A DNA stretch of 64,000 nucleotides, from contig CAXMMT010000078.1 in the NCBI GenBank assembly GCA_964194555.1, forward strand, positions 1 to 64,000. Direction: 5' to 3'. The DNA comes from SZUA-217 sp964194555 (GTDB lineage: Bacteria > Actinomycetota > Acidimicrobiia > Spongiisociales > ZC4RG35). The position numbers were made by a program, and so were the translations under genes. The notes beneath the pieces were generated by a model. That model did not search any database. It was not told where the DNA came from and worked only from the letters and a program-made list of their open reading frames with translations. Below are positions 60,517 through 64,000 of the stretch, piece after piece. The first letter of the stretch is position 1. Each line of letters starts with the position of its first letter.

Positions 60517-60679
60517 TGATCTGTCGCCCAAATAGCTACTCGGTCTGACCGGCCCTCGGCGCCCCTGGCGGCGTCCTCCGCCTCGACGCAGCTACGGCTG
60601 CGCCTTCGTTGTGTGTCCTGGCCAGATGACGCCGATGACTCGGTGACACCGCGGCATCAATTGAGCGACAGACCACTAG
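60513..60679 (+). repeat. Family B MITE-like repeat, copy 3
   Basis: 167 bp, same orientation as copy 2, with a left end decayed to TTAGTGATCTGTCGCCC and an intact right end. It fills the convergent gap between pepP and the hemolysin III gene; the TAG stop of the latter lies in its right CTAG. Confidence 0.83.
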
Positions 60680-61338
60680 ATCGTCGCCGGGATGGCGTAG
60701 AGCCAGATCGCCATGAAGTGGAGGACGCTTGCCGTGACCACCAGAACGTGGAACAACTCGTGGTAGGAGAAGCTCCTGGGTAGGAGTCTTGGCCACTTGG
60801 TCAGGAAGATCACGGCCCCGACCGTGTAGCAGAGGCCCCCAAGGAGGATCAGAGCAACGGCGCTCCACCCGAGTTCCTCGATGATCCGCGGCAACCAGGC
60901 GATCGCAATCCAGCCCATCGAGAGCTGCAATGACACCGAGAGCCATGTCTTGACATTCGGAAGAAGAGACTTCAGGACGATTCCGGTTGCCGCGATGCCC
61001 CAAAGCAAGCTCAGGCTCACTGCCAGGGACACACCGTCGAGGATGGCAATGACGACGGGAGTGAAGGTGCCGGCCACGACTAGATAGATCATCGAGTGGT
61101 CGACTCGCTGCAGGCGGGTTTTCCATCTTTGTTCCCAGGGGATGGAGTGGTAGAGCGACGAGACGATGTACATCACCAGCAAGGCCAGGCCGAAGATCAG
61201 AGCACCAGCCAACGCAGCTGCACTTCCCCAGGCACGGATGATCAGGAATACGAGACCGACGACAGTCGCAACCGCGGCGCCCCCGTGGAGGAACCCCCTG
61301 ATGGGGTTTTGCATTTTTCCGAGGGTGAGACGGTCCAC
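60676..61338 (-). CDS. Hemolysin III / PAQR family membrane protein
   Basis: 220 residues from a GTG with seven membrane helices. Family motifs are SSLYHSIPWE, LQRVDHSMIYLVVAGTFTPV and FSYHELFHVLVVTASVLHFM, which carry the conserved Ser/His/Asp metal ligands. Despite the name, bacterial members influence membrane homeostasis (TrhA). The stop codon is the TAG of the family B repeat end, so insertion may have set its C-terminus (YAIPATI). Confidence 0.87.
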   Translation of the reverse strand: MDRLTLGKMQNPIRGFLHGGAAVATVVGLVFLIIRAWGSAAALAGALIFGLALLVMYIVSSLYHSIPWEQRWKTRLQRVDHSMIYLVVAGTFTPVVIAILDGVSLAVSLSLLWGIAATGIVLKSLLPNVKTWLSVSLQLSMGWIAIAWLPRIIEELGWSAVALILLGGLCYTVGAVIFLTKWPRLLPRSFSYHELFHVLVVTASVLHFMAIWLYAIPATI

Positions 61339-61385
61339 TGGAGAACAGGTTATTCGTCTTCTCGCCGGTACGATGAAACATCGTC

Positions 61386-62153
61386 ATGGCCTTCGGTCTT
61401 CTCTATCGAATCTACGAGCGACGTCTCAGCGCCGAGCTGGATCATGATCGTCTGCCACAGCACATCGGGGTGGTGCTCGATGGGCACCGACGACACGCTC
61501 GGGAGGAAGGCCTTGCCTCGTACACAGAGTCATACCGGGTGGGTATGGCTCGTTTCGCCGAGTTTCTGGGCTGGGCCAACGAGTTCGACATCCCGGTTGT
61601 CACCGCGTGGGTCCTTTCTAAGGAGAATCTCTCCCGTGATTCCGAGGAGCTCGACCCGTACTTCGAGGTTCTCATCGAGCTCTTCAAGAGGCTTCCTGCG
61701 CTTTGTGATGACTACGACATGGCGATCAAGTTCATCGGGAGCCTCGATCTGCTGCCCGATCATCTGGTCTCTGCGGCGAAGAGCGCAGAGGAGGCACACC
61801 CCAAAGGCTCGCGAACACTCAACATCGCAATGGGCTACGGGGGGCGTCAGGAGATCGTTGATGCCGCCAAGGACCTCGTCGCTGAGCTCGTGGAGAGTGG
61901 CGTTCCCGAGGATGAGCTTGCAAGTCAGATCAGCTCAGACGCTCTTGCAGCCCACATGTACTCGGCGGATCTGCCCGATCCTGATCTCTTGATCCGCACT
62001 TCGGGCGAGTCCCGTCTCTCCGGGTTCCTGTTGTGGCAGTCGGCATATGCCGAGTTCGTGTTTGTCGATGTCAACTGGCCTGCCTTCCGCCATGTCGATT
62101 TCCTACGCGCGCTCCGCGACTTCACAGGCAGAACCCGCCGCTTCGGTCAATAA
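61386..62153 (+). CDS. uppS: Cis-prenyl (undecaprenyl/short-chain) diphosphate synthase
   Basis: 255 residues. The substrate motif is GVVLDGHRRHAREEGLA, which differs from the common DGNGRWA and resembles mycobacterial short-chain enzymes. Later marks are TAWVLSKENLSR, LNIAMGYGGRQEIVDAAKDL and RTSGESRLSGFLLWQSAYAE. It makes cis-polyprenyl diphosphate carriers for wall synthesis; chain length cannot be read from sequence. It is divergent from the hemolysin III gene. Confidence 0.89.
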   Translation: MAFGLLYRIYERRLSAELDHDRLPQHIGVVLDGHRRHAREEGLASYTESYRVGMARFAEFLGWANEFDIPVVTAWVLSKENLSRDSEELDPYFEVLIELFKRLPALCDDYDMAIKFIGSLDLLPDHLVSAAKSAEEAHPKGSRTLNIAMGYGGRQEIVDAAKDLVAELVESGVPEDELASQISSDALAAHMYSADLPDPDLLIRTSGESRLSGFLLWQSAYAEFVFVDVNWPAFRHVDFLRALRDFTGRTRRFGQ

Positions 62154-62157
62154 GCCT

Positions 62158-62616
62158 GTGACTCCGAACAAGGACACCGCAACCCTCGTCGATCAGATGA
62201 GACGCCACTACGACGACGGTTGTTTTGCGTGTGGCCGTGAGAATCCTCTCGGTCTTCATCTCGACGGCTTCTCTCTGGACGAGGGGTTGGTGAGCGCTCG
62301 TTTCGATCCTCGAGAGGAATACCGGGGTGCAGGCACTTCACTTCACGGAGGCGTGGCAGCCACAGCCCTCGACGAGATGCTGGTGTGGGCCGGCATCCTC
62401 GATCTGAGGGTGATGTCGGTCACCGCCAAGATGGAGCTCAAGTTCCGGCGGCCCGTTCAGGTGACCGACCCGATCCTGGTGCGAGCCAGAGTCGATGAGC
62501 GCCGGGGGAGAAGGCTGCTCACCTCAGGAGAGCTGTTGGTCGGCGATCGGGTCTGTGTCGAGGCGTCGGGACTCTATCTGGTCACGTCGGATCTCGCGGA
62601 GTTGGGCATTCTCTGA
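62158..62616 (+). CDS. Hotdog-fold thioesterase (PaaI/4HBT type)
   Basis: 152 residues from GTG 62158, four bases after the uppS stop; an ATG inside uppS (62095) is an alternative. The N-terminal GCFACGRENPLGLHL is typical of a PaaI subgroup, and SLHGGVAATALDEMLVWAG is the hotdog helix with the catalytic Asp/Glu position. It probably hydrolyses acyl-CoA thioesters; the substrate is unknown. Confidence 0.85.
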   Translation: MTPNKDTATLVDQMRRHYDDGCFACGRENPLGLHLDGFSLDEGLVSARFDPREEYRGAGTSLHGGVAATALDEMLVWAGILDLRVMSVTAKMELKFRRPVQVTDPILVRARVDERRGRRLLTSGELLVGDRVCVEASGLYLVTSDLAELGIL

Positions 62617-62638
62617 CCGGCTCGGGCTGTTAGAAGCT

Positions 62639-63325
62639 TTAGACGGTGACCATCCCTGGGTGGAGGTGGGCGACGTTGCCAAGTTGTCTCAGGGAGAAGG
62701 CCCATCCGGTGCTGATCCTGGTCATGGTCAATCGCGAAACACCGGTATGGGGCTGCCGGAACCGTTCCCACTCCCAAGGAACGGGTTCGAGGCCAAGCAG
62801 GTGGCCGAGAATCACCGCGTTGGTGCCGGCGTGGGCGATGATGATCACTCGCCGGTCGGGTTCGTCGACGGTCCATAGGTGACGGTGGTCAGGATCCATC
62901 GGGTGAATCCCATGTGCAGCGAGTGTCTCGGCGAGTCCGCTGACGACGCGCTCGTGAAATGCTCTGAATGACTCGCCACCGGGAAGTCCTTCCCACATCT
63001 CCTCCATCGAGCGTGTGTTTGCTTCTTCGAAGTGCCGCTCGATCTCCTCAACAGGTGCTCCTTCCCACTCTGGAGGATTGTTGATTTCCTGCAACCAGTC
63101 GTACACCTCGTGCCCGTGGTCGAGATCGGCGGTGACCAACTCGGCCGTCTGCACCGCGCGAGTCATCGAGGAGACCCAAAGCTCGTCGACATCCTCCAGT
63201 GATGCAAGGCGGTGGGCCACTCGGGCGGCCTGTGCCTGGCCCAACTCTGTGAGCCCGGGGTCGTTGCGAACCAGTCTGTCGGGAGCCCAGTCGGGCTGTC
63301 CGTGTCTAACCAGGAGGAGATCCAT
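62639..63325 (-). CDS. Histidine phosphatase family protein
   Basis: 228 residues starting at ATG 63325 (MDLLLVRHGQPDW) with AGGAGGA upstream seen on the coding strand as a weak site. RHG with catalytic His is near residue 8 and the second His is in IIIAHAGTNAVILGHL. The open frame upstream overlaps pyrE and is rejected. The substrate is unknown; it may act on phosphosugars or small phosphates. Confidence 0.86.
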   Translation of the reverse strand: MDLLLVRHGQPDWAPDRLVRNDPGLTELGQAQAARVAHRLASLEDVDELWVSSMTRAVQTAELVTADLDHGHEVYDWLQEINNPPEWEGAPVEEIERHFEEANTRSMEEMWEGLPGGESFRAFHERVVSGLAETLAAHGIHPMDPDHRHLWTVDEPDRRVIIIAHAGTNAVILGHLLGLEPVPWEWERFRQPHTGVSRLTMTRISTGWAFSLRQLGNVAHLHPGMVTV

Positions 63326-63382
63326 GCCTGGAAACCTAGTGGCCCGCAGCCGCTGGTCGTCTGTCGCCAATACGATGGGGTC

Positions 63383-63928
63383 GTGACAAGAGACCTTCTG
63401 ATCGAGCACCTGAAGACCCATGCGTTGAGAACAGATGGCCCGTTCACCCTGCGGTCCGGTGCTGTTTCGTCGTGGTATCTCGATGCCCGTCAGACCACCT
63501 TCGATGGTCGGGGAGCGGGGGTCGTCGGTCGGGCTGTCTATCAGGTTCTCGCCCCTGCTGTCGAGGCGGTCGGCGGAATGACCATGGGCGCAGACCCGAT
63601 CGCCATAGCCACGGCGATGGTCGCAGCCGAAGACGGTCGTGATCTCAAGGCGTTCTCGATAAGGAAGACAGCCAAGGATCACGGCATCGGAGGAAGACTG
63701 GTGGGGCCGGTCGGCCCGGGTGCCCGTGTCGCCATCCTCGAAGACACGACAACCACCGGTAGTGCGGCGGTCGAGGCGGCGCGACATGCCATCGAGGAAG
63801 GTCTCGTTATCGTGCAGGCAATTGCACTTTTGGACCGATCAGAGGGACTGGCAGCCCGCAATTTTGCAGAGTTGGGCATCCCTCATGTGGCGCTGACGAC
63901 GCCATCTGACCTGGGGGTGGGCACGTGA
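63383..63928 (+). CDS. pyrE: Orotate phosphoribosyltransferase-like
   Basis: 181 residues from GTG 63383. The N-terminus ALRTDGPFTLRSGAVSSWYL and Lys-rich AFSIRKTAKDHGIGGRLVGP region match PyrE, and the PRPP-binding motif is VAILEDTTTTGSAAVEAA. It makes orotidine 5'-phosphate from orotate and PRPP. The stop overlaps the next gene (GTGA). The histidine phosphatase gene is divergent, 57 bases away. Confidence 0.88.
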   Translation: MTRDLLIEHLKTHALRTDGPFTLRSGAVSSWYLDARQTTFDGRGAGVVGRAVYQVLAPAVEAVGGMTMGADPIAIATAMVAAEDGRDLKAFSIRKTAKDHGIGGRLVGPVGPGARVAILEDTTTTGSAAVEAARHAIEEGLVIVQAIALLDRSEGLAARNFAELGIPHVALTTPSDLGVGT

Positions 63929-64000
63929 CCCTTGTCGTGAGGAGATCAGCTGTCAAGATGTGGCTGATGGCCATGGCGGGTATCCCGCTGCTGGTGATCT
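63925..64000 (+). CDS. Start of a membrane or secreted protein (cut by window edge)
   Basis: From the GTG overlapping the pyrE stop, 25 codons are seen: MTLVVRRSAVKMWLMAMAGI then PLLVI. The basic start and hydrophobic stretch indicate a membrane anchor or signal peptide. Nothing more can be said of its function. Confidence 0.55.
   Translation, partial: MTLVVRRSAVKMWLMAMAGIPLLVI

Noticed and set aside
60536..61387. 283-residue ORF opposite the hemolysin III frame
   Set aside because: It overlaps a well supported seven-helix protein and includes repeat DNA; the composition is shadow-like.
1..64000. CRISPR arrays, tRNA or rRNA genes, prophage
   Set aside because: I found no spaced direct repeats of CRISPR type, no cloverleaf or rRNA signature and no phage gene block in the window.

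Overview
The window is a 64 kb piece of a moderately high-GC actinobacterial chromosome around the replication origin. The key evidence is the run rpmH-rnpA-yidD-yidC-jag-rsmG-parA-parB on one side of dnaA and dnaN-recF-dciA-gyrB-gyrA-DUF3566 on the other. Beyond parB lie a CwlM-like protein, trxA/trxB, an anti-sigma/ECF sigma pair and a CCA-adding enzyme, the order familiar from Mycobacterium. Heavy GTG/TTG start use, DUF3566 and an SLH-domain secreted protein suggest a deep-branching actinobacterium such as Acidimicrobiia. That class-level placement is inference.

Layout. 1-4.3 kb: a truncated class E-type sortase, a small unknown gene and a large secreted PQQ-type sugar dehydrogenase with PKD and SLH domains. 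4.3-9.3 kb: a sensor kinase, a gamma-glutamylcyclotransferase/GNAT fusion, a threonine dehydratase, RidA and an AhpD-like protein interrupted by an in-frame TGA. 10-15 kb: leucine dehydrogenase plus a fused branched-chain 2-oxoacid dehydrogenase E1 (branched-chain amino acid breakdown), a short MetE-like methyltransferase and DUF1330. 15-23.5 kb: one long minus-strand array of a sugar-type ABC importer, GlpD, a glutamine-synthetase-like ligase, an SDR and a class I amidotransferase. 23.7-30 kb: a choline-kinase-like enzyme, a cyclase/AAA regulator, ArsC, a second TGA-interrupted AhpD-like gene and small unknowns. 30-44.4 kb: replication/segregation core with oriC and two parS-like sites. 44.5-53.5 kb: cell-wall, redox and envelope-stress genes. 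53.5-64 kb: acetyltransferase, deacetylase, PilT-like ATPase, PcnA, exonuclease-fold protein, PepP, hemolysin III, cis-prenyltransferase, thioesterase, phosphatase and PyrE.

Two results stand out. First, two separate AhpD/CMD-fold genes (8752-9303 minus; 27687-28655 plus) each carry an in-frame TGA exactly where the second cysteine of the C-x-x-C-x-x-x-H redox motif belongs. Each TGA is followed at the right distance by a short stem-loop with GGU in its loop. They are best read as selenoproteins (C-x-x-U), not as broken genes. Second, the window holds several short mobile-looking repeats (families A, B and C) whose ends all read CTAGTG.../...CACTAG or close variants. Family B sits three times exactly between convergent genes, and element ends overlap or supply the stop codons of three neighbours.

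Other points are: an rnpA with no ATG/GTG/TTG start; a free-standing pseudokinase-TM-extracellular protein where mycobacteria have it fused to the MurJ flippase; a CwlM-like amidase that has lost its zinc ligands; and gyrase subunits with unusual residues at quinolone-pocket positions.
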